From Deltaproteobacteria bacterium (GTDB lineage: Bacteria; Desulfobacterota; Syntrophia; Syntrophales; UBA6807): a stretch of 33,942 nt of DNA. The stretch is from the NCBI GenBank assembly GCA_011056835.1, contig DSDU01000082.1, positions 1-33,942 on the forward strand, read 5' to 3'. Below are positions 17,425 to 27,037 of this stretch, piece by piece; position 1 is the first letter of the stretch; each line of letters opens with the position of its first letter. The notes below the pieces were generated by a model. It had not been told where the DNA came from. It made no database searches and was given only the letters and a program-made list of their open reading frames with translations. The position numbers were made by a program, and so were the translations under genes.

Positions 17425-18639
17425 ATGAACTACCACACAATGACCGATACGGATTTTCTGAATCTTATTTTTACTGAAGGAGACAGTCTCGGCATGGAAT
17501 ACATCGAAAATGCAGGAGAACGTTCCGACGCCATCGTTCCGATGCTCTGCGATGTCCTGACCAACGAGGAGAACTACATGTGGGACGGCACTGCCCGGTG
17601 GTGGAGCGTCGTCCATGCCGCTCACATTCTTGGAATTCTGGGAGATGACCGCGCCGTTGAGGGACTTCTCAAGGCAAGTGAGTATTCATATGTATACGGT
17701 ATCGACTGGATAATGGAAATTCTGCCTGAATGCTATTGCCGCCTCGGACCCGGCGTTATACCCCGCCTTAAGGAACACATCACTGAACGGCGATCATCAG
17801 AGGCCACCAATGTTCTGAGTGAAATTCTTGGCCTTTGGAATATATGGAAACGATTACCCGATACTCGGGAAGACATTGAAGCGTTTTTATTCTCGATCAT
17901 GATATCACCGGAAACGGATTACGGATTAAAGACACATATTATCGCTGATTTCGCCCAGATCAACCGTACCGACCTGAGGCCGCTCTTCGAGGAATTCTAT
18001 GAAAAGGGAGAGGTTGATCTCGACGTGCTTACGAGAAACGACCTGGATTACTTCTTCGATAAAGTCAACTATTCTCCGGAACTTACTCAGGACATTGCAT
18101 CATTCTACAGTTCGGAAGAAATCGAAAAGAGACGAGTTCGCTGGGAAAACGAAGATGAACGTGGAAAAACCGAAGAACTGAATGACTTTATTCTCGACAA
18201 CTGCAATCGTATCGGAAGAAATGAACAATGTCCCTGCGGATCCGGCAAAAAGTTCAAAAAGTGCCACCTTGCCTGGGCCGAAGAAACATTGCGGCAACTC
18301 AGAAAAGAGGAACAGCTTTTCGAATCCAAGAAGTTGATGCGGTTTGCCATATCGGTGGAACGACAGTCGGAAACCGCCCTTCGCCGCATGCTCGCAGCAA
18401 AAGACAAGACGTCACTTTTTTTAAACATAAAAGCCAAGGTCATCGAAGTTATCAAAATACCGACCGATCAATTCACCGAAAAGGGATTTCTCAGTCATTT
18501 TGAACCGTTTTTTTCTCAAATAGAGTTTGACAGCAAGGAAGATCTCGGCGAATTCACACAAATTTTCATTGACTACTACAACGCGCTGGCTCAGCAATAC
18601 CTGGAATATCCGAGAGACAAACAACATATACACTCATAA
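17425..18639 (+). CDS. SEC-C motif protein with HEAT-like N-terminal region
   Basis: A 404-residue soluble protein. Residues about 15-150 form paired helices typical of HEAT-like or DUF1186-type repeats (AIVPMLCDVLTNEEN, AAHILGILGDDRAVEGLLKA). A SEC-C zinc motif lies near residues 270-286: GRNEQCPCGSGKKFKKCH, with the Cys-x-Cys...Cys-His ligands intact. The C-terminal part is helical and unassigned. SEC-C motifs occur at the end of SecA and in many stand-alone proteins, where they are thought to mediate interactions. GAAGGA lies six bases before ATG 17425. The next gene, 267 bases downstream, is of a type often associated with SEC-C proteins. Confidence 0.8.
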   Translation: MNYHTMTDTDFLNLIFTEGDSLGMEYIENAGERSDAIVPMLCDVLTNEENYMWDGTARWWSVVHAAHILGILGDDRAVEGLLKASEYSYVYGIDWIMEILPECYCRLGPGVIPRLKEHITERRSSEATNVLSEILGLWNIWKRLPDTREDIEAFLFSIMISPETDYGLKTHIIADFAQINRTDLRPLFEEFYEKGEVDLDVLTRNDLDYFFDKVNYSPELTQDIASFYSSEEIEKRRVRWENEDERGKTEELNDFILDNCNRIGRNEQCPCGSGKKFKKCHLAWAEETLRQLRKEEQLFESKKLMRFAISVERQSETALRRMLAAKDKTSLFLNIKAKVIEVIKIPTDQFTEKGFLSHFEPFFSQIEFDSKEDLGEFTQIFIDYYNALAQQYLEYPRDKQHIHS

Positions 18640-18906
18640 CCGAAACTTTGCTTTTTATGTGCCGACAGATGGCAGCTCACAGCACCATCCCGAATCCGGT
18701 CGTCTCCCGCCCCCCCTGCGTCTCGGACCTTTCGCCTCTGTTTTATTTACCGACCGCCGACAGCTCATCGGCTGCATGGCACAAAACGGTATGAGCATAA
18801 TATTTTTCTGGCTTTTTCAGGCGGAATTTCATAAGCGTTAAGTGGTTCATGCCTGACTTGTGTATCGCTGCAACAATAAACAAAAACGAAACCACGAGGT
18901 GTACTC

Positions 18907-19935
18907 ATGGAAGATCGGATACCGACCTTGGACGAGTATAAGTCACTTTATAAAGCGGCAGAAGAGTTTAAAAACCTCGGTTGCTGGAACTGGATGTACG
19001 ATGAAGATCTCTTCGGCGTTCAGAACCCTGAAACCGGTGACATCGGATGGTGCTGTGTATTGGGGAACCTCGGACAGGTATACGGACTTGTTATTTATCT
19101 CGGCAACGAAGGTCTCAGAGGGTATGTGCAACTGCAGTCCGGCGAGATCGGCATGTACGATCCCGACACTCCCCATCTTCAGAAATGCCTCATGCTGTCA
19201 TTCGATGACCGGCGGCAGCTTGATAAAGAAGATCTGCTGATCATCAAACAGCTCGGGCTCAAATTCCGCGGTCGTAATGCCTGGCCTTTATTCAGAAATT
19301 ATGAACCGGGGTATGTTCCGTGGTTCATTACGTCCGAAGAGGCACGGTTTATGACAGTCGCTATCCGGCAGGTCATCGATGTTGCATTGCGATTTAAAAA
19401 AAACGAGGACCTCCTCTACCCTGACGACGAAGCGACATACCTCGTCAGGGTTGCCCGACGGGCAGATGAAACGGTAACATGGCATGATGAGTTGATGAAA
19501 CCGGAACTGACGGAGCGCCCGTCGGGCATCGACGACAGGATTGATGAGATACGGGTGCAAAGAATCAAGATGAATGCGAAGCGGAGCGGTGCAACGTGGG
19601 AACTCGGTTATTGCTATGCACCGACGCCGATACAGGAACACCGTTCCATGCGGCCATACTGCCCTAAAATGCTGGCGATACTCGACCACGACTCAAAGCT
19701 GGCAGTTACCCTGCATATGGCGGAGGGCCCTCATGTAATAGATGAGTGCCGGAATCATTTTCTCGCGCTTCTTGAGAAAGTGAAGCACGTTCCCGCGGAC
19801 ATATTTGTGAACCGTGAAGATGCCCGGCAGTTGCTTGCACCAATCTCTTCGCGACTCGGCATATCCGTTCACGTGGCGGAGCGGCTCGAAGTATTTGAAG
19901 ACTTCTACTTTTCCATGTTCGAATACATGCGATAG
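18907..19935 (+). CDS. DUF7309/DUF6930-like protein
   Basis: A 342-residue cytoplasmic protein of unknown function. The first half carries a conserved pattern: NWMYDEDLFGVQNPETGDIGWCCVLGN, written here as NWMYDEDLFGVQ then NPETGDIGWCCVLGN, followed by GQVYGLVIYLGNEGLRGY. This matches the domain I know as DUF7309. The second half (from about residue 230) with PYCPKMLAILDHDSKLAV resembles DUF6930. GAGGTG lies five bases before ATG 18907. It is in the same direction as the SEC-C gene, and such domains are sometimes fused to SEC-C motifs. Family assignment is from memory of the motif, not from a search. Confidence 0.65.
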   Translation: MEDRIPTLDEYKSLYKAAEEFKNLGCWNWMYDEDLFGVQNPETGDIGWCCVLGNLGQVYGLVIYLGNEGLRGYVQLQSGEIGMYDPDTPHLQKCLMLSFDDRRQLDKEDLLIIKQLGLKFRGRNAWPLFRNYEPGYVPWFITSEEARFMTVAIRQVIDVALRFKKNEDLLYPDDEATYLVRVARRADETVTWHDELMKPELTERPSGIDDRIDEIRVQRIKMNAKRSGATWELGYCYAPTPIQEHRSMRPYCPKMLAILDHDSKLAVTLHMAEGPHVIDECRNHFLALLEKVKHVPADIFVNREDARQLLAPISSRLGISVHVAERLEVFEDFYFSMFEYMR

Positions 19936-20275
19936 TCAACGTGCCACGAACCGCCTGTGAGCCGCCTTCCATCGCCCACCGCCGCAATCCCACTGATGAC
20001 GGCATACTGTTCCGACATCCGTCTCCCGACTTCAATCCTTCGCCCCGGCACCATGACCATTCGCATGATCTTTTCTTTGAGGATTCCCAAAACTTTTGCT
20101 CTCTTGACACACCCCTCACTCTTTGACATATTCCACCATGTGAAATACAACTGTGCGCATGCCCTGCCGGTGCTCAGATACAATATGGCAAGCAAGCGTA
20201 CTTACCGCAGTAAACGCATGCAAACGGAAGCGTCGGGAGCGACATGAAAACATACACGAAGAAAGGCGCTGATCT
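19936..20275. other. leader region upstream of thiM, no TPP riboswitch seen
   Basis: No gene is supported here. I looked for the conserved TPP riboswitch segments (CUGAGA and the ACCUGAUCUGG-type arm) and did not find them on the plus strand. The only regulatory candidate is the promoter at 20123-20151. Confidence 0.5.
20123..20151 (+). promoter_or_regulatory. candidate promoter of the thi operon
   Basis: TTGACA (20123-20128) is a perfect -35 box, and TACAAC (20146-20151) follows after 17 bases (four of six matches to TATAAT). It lies about 125 bases upstream of thiM. Confidence 0.35.
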
Positions 20276-21088
20276 ATGATAAACATAACAGCCGACGGCA
20301 TCCTGCTATCAATTGAAGAAATACGGGCAAGATCCCCTCTTATTCACAATATCACCAATTACGTCGTCATGAACACGACGGCAAACGCCCTGCTTGCCCT
20401 GGGTGCATCACCCGTTATGGCCCATGCCGAAGAAGAAGTCAGGGACATGGTTGCCCTCGCCGGAGCGCTGGTCGTCAATCTAGGAACACTGAGCCCGCCC
20501 TGGGTTAAATCGGCATTTATTGCTGCCGAAGAAGCAGCTGCACTGAAAGTCCCCTTCATCATCGACCCCGTCGGCGCCGGGGCCACATCATACCGCACAA
20601 AAACGTTCCGGGACTTGATCAATGCATTCCCGCCGACGGTTATCCGGGGTAATGCATCAGAGATCAGGGCTCTTTCCACTGACTCGGCAACGACAAAGGG
20701 AGTGGACAGTACCGACCCATCTTACCGGGCGATCGATGCGGCATTCCGACTCGCGGGGCTGTCCGGAAGTGTGATCTGTATCAGCGGAGAAACCGATTAT
20801 GTCGTCCATAAGACTAATGTCGTACAAGTTAGAAACGGACATCCCATGATGTCCAGGGTCACCGGCCTCGGTTGCACTGCCTCTGCGCTCTGTGGCGCCT
20901 TTGCTGCGGTTCAGCCCGATGCGGCACGAGCGGTTACTGAAGCGATGGCCGTCATGGGCATTGCCGGTGAACTTGCCGCAAAGGGGGCACCCGGTCCGGG
21001 AACGCTACAGTTTCGGCTTATCGATGCACTTTACCGGCTCGGCGAGTCCGACATCAGAAAGTGCCTGAACGTCGAGGAGGGATTATGA
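20276..21088 (+). CDS. thiM: hydroxyethylthiazole kinase
   Basis: A 270-residue kinase that phosphorylates 4-methyl-5-(2-hydroxyethyl)thiazole, the salvage entry into thiamine synthesis. Family motifs are clear: PLIHNITNYVVMNTTANALLALGASPVMAHA at the substrate site (spanning about residues 21-51), DPVGAGATSYR, VIRGNASEI, and the catalytic GLGCTASA loop near residue 200 with its Cys. Length is normal for ThiM. Its stop codon overlaps the start of thiE by 4 bases (ATGA), indicating translational coupling. Confidence 0.95.
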   Translation: MINITADGILLSIEEIRARSPLIHNITNYVVMNTTANALLALGASPVMAHAEEEVRDMVALAGALVVNLGTLSPPWVKSAFIAAEEAAALKVPFIIDPVGAGATSYRTKTFRDLINAFPPTVIRGNASEIRALSTDSATTKGVDSTDPSYRAIDAAFRLAGLSGSVICISGETDYVVHKTNVVQVRNGHPMMSRVTGLGCTASALCGAFAAVQPDAARAVTEAMAVMGIAGELAAKGAPGPGTLQFRLIDALYRLGESDIRKCLNVEEGL

Positions 21089-21735
21089 AAGGATTGTACT
21101 TTGTAACGGACCGTGATCTCTGCGGCGGGAAGCCGCTGGAAGAAGTAGTCCTTCAGTCCGTAAAAGGGGGGGCTGCCTGCGTTCAGATCAGAGAGAAGAA
21201 TCTGTCGACCAAGTTGTTCATCGAAGAGGCGCTCCGAATAAAAAAAATCCTTGACCCCTTCGGCGTGCCTCTCATCATCAACGACCGGATCGATGTAGCG
21301 CTGGCCGTGAAAGCGGCGGGGGTCCACGTGGGACAGGATGACATGCCATATGAAATGACCCGGACACTCTTGGGGCACACCGCCATCGTCGGCCTGTCCG
21401 TTGAAACATGGGAAGACGTGGAACGGGCGGAAAAACTCGACGTCGACTATCTCGGAGTAAGCCCGGTCTTCGACACACCCACTAAAACGGATACAAAGGG
21501 CAGCTGGGGATTGGAAGGACTTTCAAAAATCAAGGGATTCTCCCGTCACCCCCTCGTTGCAATCGGTGGGTTGAATCCAGGCAATGCGAAAGCGGCAGTC
21601 CTGGCTGGGGCCGACAGTATAGCGGTCGTTTCCGCCATCTGCACTGCACCGGACCCTTACACCGTCTCGAAAGAACTCCATGAGATCATTGAAGAGGCGT
21701 TGAAGGAACGGCACGGCCGGGGCCGACAGCCATGA
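21085..21735 (+). CDS. thiE: thiamine-phosphate synthase
   Basis: A 216-residue TIM-barrel enzyme that joins thiazole phosphate and hydroxymethylpyrimidine diphosphate to give thiamine phosphate. Motifs in order: GLYFVTDRDLCGG, AACVQIREKN, PLIINDRIDVALAVKAAGVH, VGQDDMP, YLGVSPVFDTPTKTDT, LVAIGGLNPGN and SIAVVSAI. ATG 21085 is chosen because GAGGAGGGA lies just upstream and it overlaps the thiM stop; an in-frame GTG at 21061 would lie inside thiM. The end overlaps the next gene by 4 bases. Confidence 0.95.
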   Translation: MKGLYFVTDRDLCGGKPLEEVVLQSVKGGAACVQIREKNLSTKLFIEEALRIKKILDPFGVPLIINDRIDVALAVKAAGVHVGQDDMPYEMTRTLLGHTAIVGLSVETWEDVERAEKLDVDYLGVSPVFDTPTKTDTKGSWGLEGLSKIKGFSRHPLVAIGGLNPGNAKAAVLAGADSIAVVSAICTAPDPYTVSKELHEIIEEALKERHGRGRQP

Positions 21736-22586
21736 ATCAGGAACAGCTCGTCATATTTGATTATTCAGGCACTCTCAGCCGTGAGGCCGTCATGTTCGCC
21801 CGGCCTGAATCCCTGATGAAGCATCTCAAAGAAAGCGGACTTTTCGACCTTGGTGTTGAAAATCTCGATCATTTCTGGGAGGAAATTGTGAACTCCACCT
21901 GGGAACAAGGCAGCACTACCGGCATCGGTTATACCGGGTTGATCGTAAAGCGACTCCTCGAACTTTCACAATCCGGAGACGCACAGGAGCGTCACTCCGC
22001 TATCTCCGCGGCGTCATCCCGTTTCGTCAATGCCTATTTCACTCACTCGGCGCCGGACAGGCGCTGGCAGCCGCTCCTGGCGAAACTTGTATTTCATCCC
22101 CGGACCATTGTTATCGTTGCAACGGATCACTACGCCGAAGCAACGGATTATATTGCTCGTTTTCTGGAGAATCTGGGAATCCCGGCAAAATCCGTCCGTG
22201 AAATCTTTACCGAGCCTGCCGATAACGCGGCCGTCATAGCCAATTCCGCCGATGTCGGACACCCTAAGGCGGATTGCCGCTTCTGGAAAGTCATAAAATC
22301 ACAGCTCGACCTGCGGAATATCCGGCGGGTCCTTTACGTGGACGATTTCGGCTGCAATGAACAAGAAGGCGACGGTTATGGAAACATCGCCAGGGTGGAA
22401 GCCCGAAAGGAAACAACCACGACCGTTCTCACCGAGGTCTTTCCCGGAGAAGTCACCGTCCTGCCCTTTCTTATCGGCCATGCCGGCAGCGAAACGCCGT
22501 CATTCGACCGGGAAGATCAGGCTTATGTAAGGCTCATCGACACAACGATACAACAAATTGAAACCTGGCTGGCCGATGATCCGTAA
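21732..22586 (+). CDS. HAD-superfamily protein in the thiamine operon, Asp-x-Ser nucleophile motif
   Basis: A 284-residue HAD-type hydrolase, third gene of the operon and coupled to thiE by an ATGA overlap. All four HAD motifs are visible: I, FDYSGT with nucleophile Asp10; II, VATD with Thr131; III, Lys179 in HPKAD; IV, YVDD with Asp204/Asp205. The usual second Asp of motif I (the general acid/base of phosphatases, DxD) is Ser12. A helical cap probably covers residues 20-115. The position suggests a role with a thiamine-pathway phosphate or diphosphate, but the missing acid may mean a different reaction or weak phosphatase activity. It could also be a housekeeping phosphatase simply carried in the operon. 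Confidence 0.75.
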   Translation: MNQEQLVIFDYSGTLSREAVMFARPESLMKHLKESGLFDLGVENLDHFWEEIVNSTWEQGSTTGIGYTGLIVKRLLELSQSGDAQERHSAISAASSRFVNAYFTHSAPDRRWQPLLAKLVFHPRTIVIVATDHYAEATDYIARFLENLGIPAKSVREIFTEPADNAAVIANSADVGHPKADCRFWKVIKSQLDLRNIRRVLYVDDFGCNEQEGDGYGNIARVEARKETTTTVLTEVFPGEVTVLPFLIGHAGSETPSFDREDQAYVRLIDTTIQQIETWLADDP

Positions 22587-22631
22587 ATCATGTCTACCGG
22601 CACCCTGCATATTGCACCCCGGATAACACCT

Positions 22632-25085
22632 TCACCTCACCTTTTCAATCCAGTCATGGTTCAGGCGCCCGTCCGCTGTCTTCCGATAAGGCATCCACAC
22701 AAGGCCGAAGACATGCAGGGTCATATCGATTTTCTTGGGATAGATTCGAATTTCCTCCAGTTCTTCCTGTACAGCATCAAAACCGGCTTCAAGCGTTGCT
22801 ATGTCTTCCTGAAGGCGCATTTCCATTTCGTCGATCTGAGTCTGAATCACCAGGGCTTTCTCGCGGGCCCTTTCCACATCCATGCCTTCCTTGCCGATAC
22901 GGCTTGCCGATTTCATGGCCGTCCCCATCCGGGATGCGGAGGTCGCACTGACCGCCTTTCTTCCAAGAAACGCACCCAGGAGAGCTGTTCCGAATGAAAT
23001 TGCCGTTTCTATTTTTCTTGATTTTGACTGTTCCTGTTCCCTGGCAATTGCCTGTTCCGCCGTCATCAGGCGATTCTTCAGGGTCATGAATTTGGAACCG
23101 TATGTCTTGCGCAGCTTTTCAACTTCGAGATCCCTCCGTTCCCGGGCGTACTGGGCCAGGCGGGCACGGAAGTCACCCTCTGATTCATTCATCCGGCTGG
23201 TCACATTGAAGCGGCGGGAATGATACAGGCTCAGCCACCGGCTTTGCGACGCCCATCGTATGAGATCCTTGCTCCATTTTCCGTAAGCGCCGACACGCCG
23301 TGCGACAGCGGGCAGATCAGCAAATTCGGCACCCGCCAGGGGAGTCGAAAGAAGATCGGCGGGATCCACATCAACCTCCACGGCATGGTCCCAATTCACC
23401 GCTACCGGCCCGTCCGAAAGCTCGGCGGCGACAGATGCCGTTTGGGTGGTATCCACCGAATATTTTGAACTCGCGTAATGAAAATCCAGAGCCCCCATCA
23501 CGGCGGGATAATAAATTACTTCCCGGCCCGCACCTGAGGCCGGCATGTAATAGGTTTCAATTCCCGGCGGTACCATCGGCGGCGCCGCAGAAATAATGCC
23601 GGTGTCGACGGGACTTCCAGTTGTTCGCCCCGTCGGAACGGCAGCAATGGACGTAGCATCCGTTACCGGTGCATCGGTCTTACGGTCCGCCACGAGTCGT
23701 TTGATCTGTTCCCGCGACATGGGACCCGGCAAATAGGAAAGAACCCAGCGAGTTTCAAAGATGACCGGTTCCGTTTCGTGGACGTTATGAAGGAGAAATA
23801 TCCGCTGTCCCAGTCCCGCAAGGATCTCTTCCATTCGTCCCCGATTGAATCCCGCTCCGGCGGCAGCGCCTTCGAGTCCCGCAAGGACCCGTTCCTTGTC
23901 CCGTTCTGTCTGAAGGCGGCCGATAAACCAGGTCCCCGTATTCGACAGCCCCTTGTAGTCAAGATCAACCGGATTCTGTGTAGAAAGGACTACCCCGAGT
24001 CCGAAGGCACGGGCCTGTTTGAGAAGCGTCAGGAGCGGGGTTTTTGACGGCGGGTTCTTGACCGGAGGGAAATAGCCGAAAATCTCATCCATGTAAAGGA
24101 TCGCCCTGAGACTCGTCGTGCCTGCCTGGGTTCGCATCCATCCTACGATTTCATTCAGCAGCATCGATACGAAAAACATCCGCTCCTGGTCGGAAAGGTG
24201 GCTGATCGTGAAAATAGAGACTCGCGGCTTCCCCGCAGGGGTATGAAAGAAACGGCCCACATCAAGCGGTTCTCCCTCGAGCCAGGCCTCGAAGCCGGGG
24301 GTCGCCAGGAGATTATTGAGCCTCATTGCCAGAGAAAATCGATCTTTCGACGGATAAAAACTTTCCAGGTCCATTATACCGATCCGCTCAAACGGCGGAG
24401 TTTGGACGGATCGAATCAATCCCGCCAGATCAAGCCCCTTCCCGTTCTCCCACATGGACTTCATGATGTTGGCGATTAAAATGTGTTCGCGGCTGGTAAT
24501 CGGATCAACCTCGATGCCAAGAAGAGCCAGAAGTCCCGTTGTTGTTGTCTGGATTCGCTCATTCAACAGGTCCGGTTCCCGCTGGATCGCTGCCGGGGGT
24601 GGTGAAAACGAACGGAGAATATTCACCGGCAGACCGGCGCCGCTTCCGGGGGTATACACGGCAAAATCCGCCGCCGATTTCAAGCGGCTGATTCGATCGG
24701 GTTCCTGATCCCACCCGGCGAGCCCCTTACGCCATAGTTTGGCCTGTTGGGCCGCGAACTGATCAGCCGTCAATCCTTTTTTCACCGCTTCCTGCTCATT
24801 CACCCAGGGACGGAAGTCTTCTGCATTCAGTTCAGGAAACGTCAACAGCAGATTCGGCAGATCACCCTTGGGATCGATGGCGATAACCGGTATATTGTCA
24901 ATCAGGGCCTCTTCGATGATCCCGATGCCGAGGCCGGTCTTACCGCTTCCGGTCATGCCGATAATGACCGCATGGGTAGTAAGATCCTTCGAATCATACA
25001 GAATCAGTTCCTCTTGACGGGTGCGGGCGGCAAGATCGTACTGTTTTCCGACATAAAAACTACCGAGCTTTTCATAGTCCTTCAT
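22632..25085 (-). CDS. HerA-type ATP-binding protein with C-terminal coiled coil
   Basis: An 817-residue protein of the HerA/FtsK-like ATPase group (DUF87/DUF853-like). Walker A is GMTGSGKT at residues 43-50 and Walker B is ILYMDEIFGYFPP with Asp333/Glu334. VVLSTQNPVDLDYKGL and TWFIGRLQTERD are sensor and arginine-finger regions of the same fold. Residues from about 470 to 560 are a low-complexity linker. From about 640 onward lies a long charged coiled coil interrupted by a Gly/Ala-rich hydrophobic segment (ISFGTALLGAFLGRKAVS). GGGAGG lies six bases before ATG 25085. Relatives act in DNA translocation or repair, or as stand-alone ATPases. No nuclease partner (NurA) is adjacent, so the role is open. 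Confidence 0.8.
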   Translation of the reverse strand: MKDYEKLGSFYVGKQYDLAARTRQEELILYDSKDLTTHAVIIGMTGSGKTGLGIGIIEEALIDNIPVIAIDPKGDLPNLLLTFPELNAEDFRPWVNEQEAVKKGLTADQFAAQQAKLWRKGLAGWDQEPDRISRLKSAADFAVYTPGSGAGLPVNILRSFSPPPAAIQREPDLLNERIQTTTTGLLALLGIEVDPITSREHILIANIMKSMWENGKGLDLAGLIRSVQTPPFERIGIMDLESFYPSKDRFSLAMRLNNLLATPGFEAWLEGEPLDVGRFFHTPAGKPRVSIFTISHLSDQERMFFVSMLLNEIVGWMRTQAGTTSLRAILYMDEIFGYFPPVKNPPSKTPLLTLLKQARAFGLGVVLSTQNPVDLDYKGLSNTGTWFIGRLQTERDKERVLAGLEGAAAGAGFNRGRMEEILAGLGQRIFLLHNVHETEPVIFETRWVLSYLPGPMSREQIKRLVADRKTDAPVTDATSIAAVPTGRTTGSPVDTGIISAAPPMVPPGIETYYMPASGAGREVIYYPAVMGALDFHYASSKYSVDTTQTASVAAELSDGPVAVNWDHAVEVDVDPADLLSTPLAGAEFADLPAVARRVGAYGKWSKDLIRWASQSRWLSLYHSRRFNVTSRMNESEGDFRARLAQYARERRDLEVEKLRKTYGSKFMTLKNRLMTAEQAIAREQEQSKSRKIETAISFGTALLGAFLGRKAVSATSASRMGTAMKSASRIGKEGMDVERAREKALVIQTQIDEMEMRLQEDIATLEAGFDAVQEELEEIRIYPKKIDMTLHVFGLVWMPYRKTADGRLNHDWIEKVR

Positions 25086-25679
25086 GACATACCTCCCGGG
25101 AAAATGACCGGCAGTCGTTTTTCAAGAACATCATCCACTCAGATGACAACGGCACGTTTCACATGCGCAAGGTCAGCTCAGCAAGAAAAAAATGATTTCA
25201 AAATGATACCGGCAGGTCAACTATAAAAAAGGCGGGAATCGAAGTCAAGCGGCAATATAAACATCGGTACACACCTGTTCGCATTTACCCTGTATGCATC
25301 CCCGTAGTTCACATTTCGCCCGGCACCGGACCTTTCACCTATCGTATCCTCGTGAAAAATTTGGAGCTTCATATTGATAGATCTTGCATTTCATTGTTCA
25401 TAAGCGTATAAAATAAAAAAGTATATTGATACAATACGGCAGTTAGACGCGCATCACCGTTTTCTCTTCAAGCGTTGTTTCAGAACGGCTTTTCGTCAAC
25501 AATGATTCAGACAAAAATGATGCAGTTCGATTCAAGATACGGTTCGCTGATTGTCCATATCGGCACCATTCGTTGCCTGAACTTCCCGCCTGTAACCGGA
25601 GTGACGTATCCGTTTATACGTATGAAATCCCGTGACAGTTAACTATTGATAATTTTTTATTGAGAAGGAGAGAGCAAAT
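25086..25679. other. divergent intergenic region, 0.6 kb
   Basis: It separates the HerA-type gene (minus) from the GAF gene (plus), so it must hold both promoters. It is AT-rich around 25390-25440 but I see no strong -35/-10 pair. A short dyad, ACGTAT (25604-25609) with ATACGT (25616-25621), lies about 60 bases before the GAF start. No gene is supported. Confidence 0.45.
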
Positions 25680-26861
25680 ATGATTCAACGTAGTTCTATT
25701 GAGTACTTTCGAACCTTTTTCGAGGTAAGTCAGACCATTCTTTCGTCGCTGTCGCTTCGGGATATCCTCAACTTCCTTGTCAAACAGACCGTTAACGCCC
25801 TGAAGGTGAAAGCGGGAAGCCTGCGGCTTGTGGATGAAACGACACATCGCCTTGAACTGGTGGCATCCCATCATCTGAGTGAAGCATATCTGGCAAAGGG
25901 TCCGTTAATGACCGACCAGAGCATTCCCGAAGTTCTCAAGGGAAAAGTCGTCGTCATCAAGGACGCCTTTGCCGATCCGAGAATCCAGTATAAAGACGAA
26001 AAGAAAATCGAAGGAATCAACACTATTCTCTCTGCTCCCGTCGTAGCGAAGGAAAAAGTCATCGGAGTTCTCCGGCTGTATTCAGAGGAACGGCGGGACT
26101 TCACCGACGAAGAGATTGAATTCATCTCCGCCCTTGCCGAAATGGGCGGCCTCGCCATCGTCAACGCGAAAATTTACGAAGACGAAGGGATCAGGCTTTC
26201 ATCGCTCCTCAAGGATGTCGGCATCGAATTCCCCGAAGAGGCGAAACAGCCGGAGCAACGATTGAAACTATTTGCGGTTGAACCGCTCGACGCAACCAAA
26301 AGCCTTGAATATTTCAGGCTTCTCAATATGATAACCAGGGCCATTCTCTCCACACTGGACTCACAACAGATGATCAATCTGATAACACACAAGGTTATCG
26401 ATATCATGAACGTCAAAGCCTGTTCAATCCGACTGATCAACGAGACCACACGGGAGCTTGAAATGATCGCGTCGAAGGGACTCAGCGAGGAGTACCTGAG
26501 AAAGGGACCGCTCCATATCGACAGGAGCATCAGCCCGGTTTTGGAAGGCCATCCCGTTCTCGTTCTTGACGCAACAAACGACCCCCGCATCGAGTATCCG
26601 GCGGAAAAAGCTCAAGAGGGAATCGTTTCAATCCTGTCACTCCCTATTACCGCGAGAGAAAAAGTCATCGGCATTTTGCGGCTCTATACCGAAGAGACAC
26701 GGTACTACAGCCAACAAGAAGTGGCCTTCCTTTCAGCGCTTGCAGAGATAGCGGGCATTGTCATCATGAACGCAAAACTGTATGAAAAGACACATTATAA
26801 TCTTGTTTTCTGGAAGGCAACCCTGGAATATCTTGGTTTTACCGGCAATCGAAAGGAATGA
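25680..26861 (+). CDS. tandem GAF-domain protein
   Basis: A 393-residue cytoplasmic sensor built from two GAF domains and nothing else recognisable. The first spans about residues 10-165 and the second about 208-385. They are clearly a duplication: AGSLRLVDETTHRLELVAS against ACSIRLINETTRELEMIAS, and KVIGVLRLYSEE against KVIGILRLYTEE. The linker (about 170-205) is acidic. No kinase, cyclase or DNA-binding output is present, so it may act by binding a partner. GAGAAGGAGAGAG upstream supports ATG 25680. The ligand is unknown. Confidence 0.85.
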   Translation: MIQRSSIEYFRTFFEVSQTILSSLSLRDILNFLVKQTVNALKVKAGSLRLVDETTHRLELVASHHLSEAYLAKGPLMTDQSIPEVLKGKVVVIKDAFADPRIQYKDEKKIEGINTILSAPVVAKEKVIGVLRLYSEERRDFTDEEIEFISALAEMGGLAIVNAKIYEDEGIRLSSLLKDVGIEFPEEAKQPEQRLKLFAVEPLDATKSLEYFRLLNMITRAILSTLDSQQMINLITHKVIDIMNVKACSIRLINETTRELEMIASKGLSEEYLRKGPLHIDRSISPVLEGHPVLVLDATNDPRIEYPAEKAQEGIVSILSLPITAREKVIGILRLYTEETRYYSQQEVAFLSALAEIAGIVIMNAKLYEKTHYNLVFWKATLEYLGFTGNRKE

Positions 26862-27037
26862 TACGTCACCGGAGGAAGGCCGGCATCGCCACAGAATGAA
26901 CAGGCCATGAACTCTGCAGATACCGTGTGACAGTCAGTTTCCGTCGTTTGTAACACGGCGGCGATGCAAATCATATCCGTCTGCCGTTCACTCTTGCAGA
27001 AGGCCCGCGACACAGCAATCAATACAAGGACACCGTC

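Noticed and set aside
19936-20275. TPP riboswitch upstream of thiM
   Set aside because: The conserved CUGAGA and ACCUGAUCUGG-type segments are not visible.
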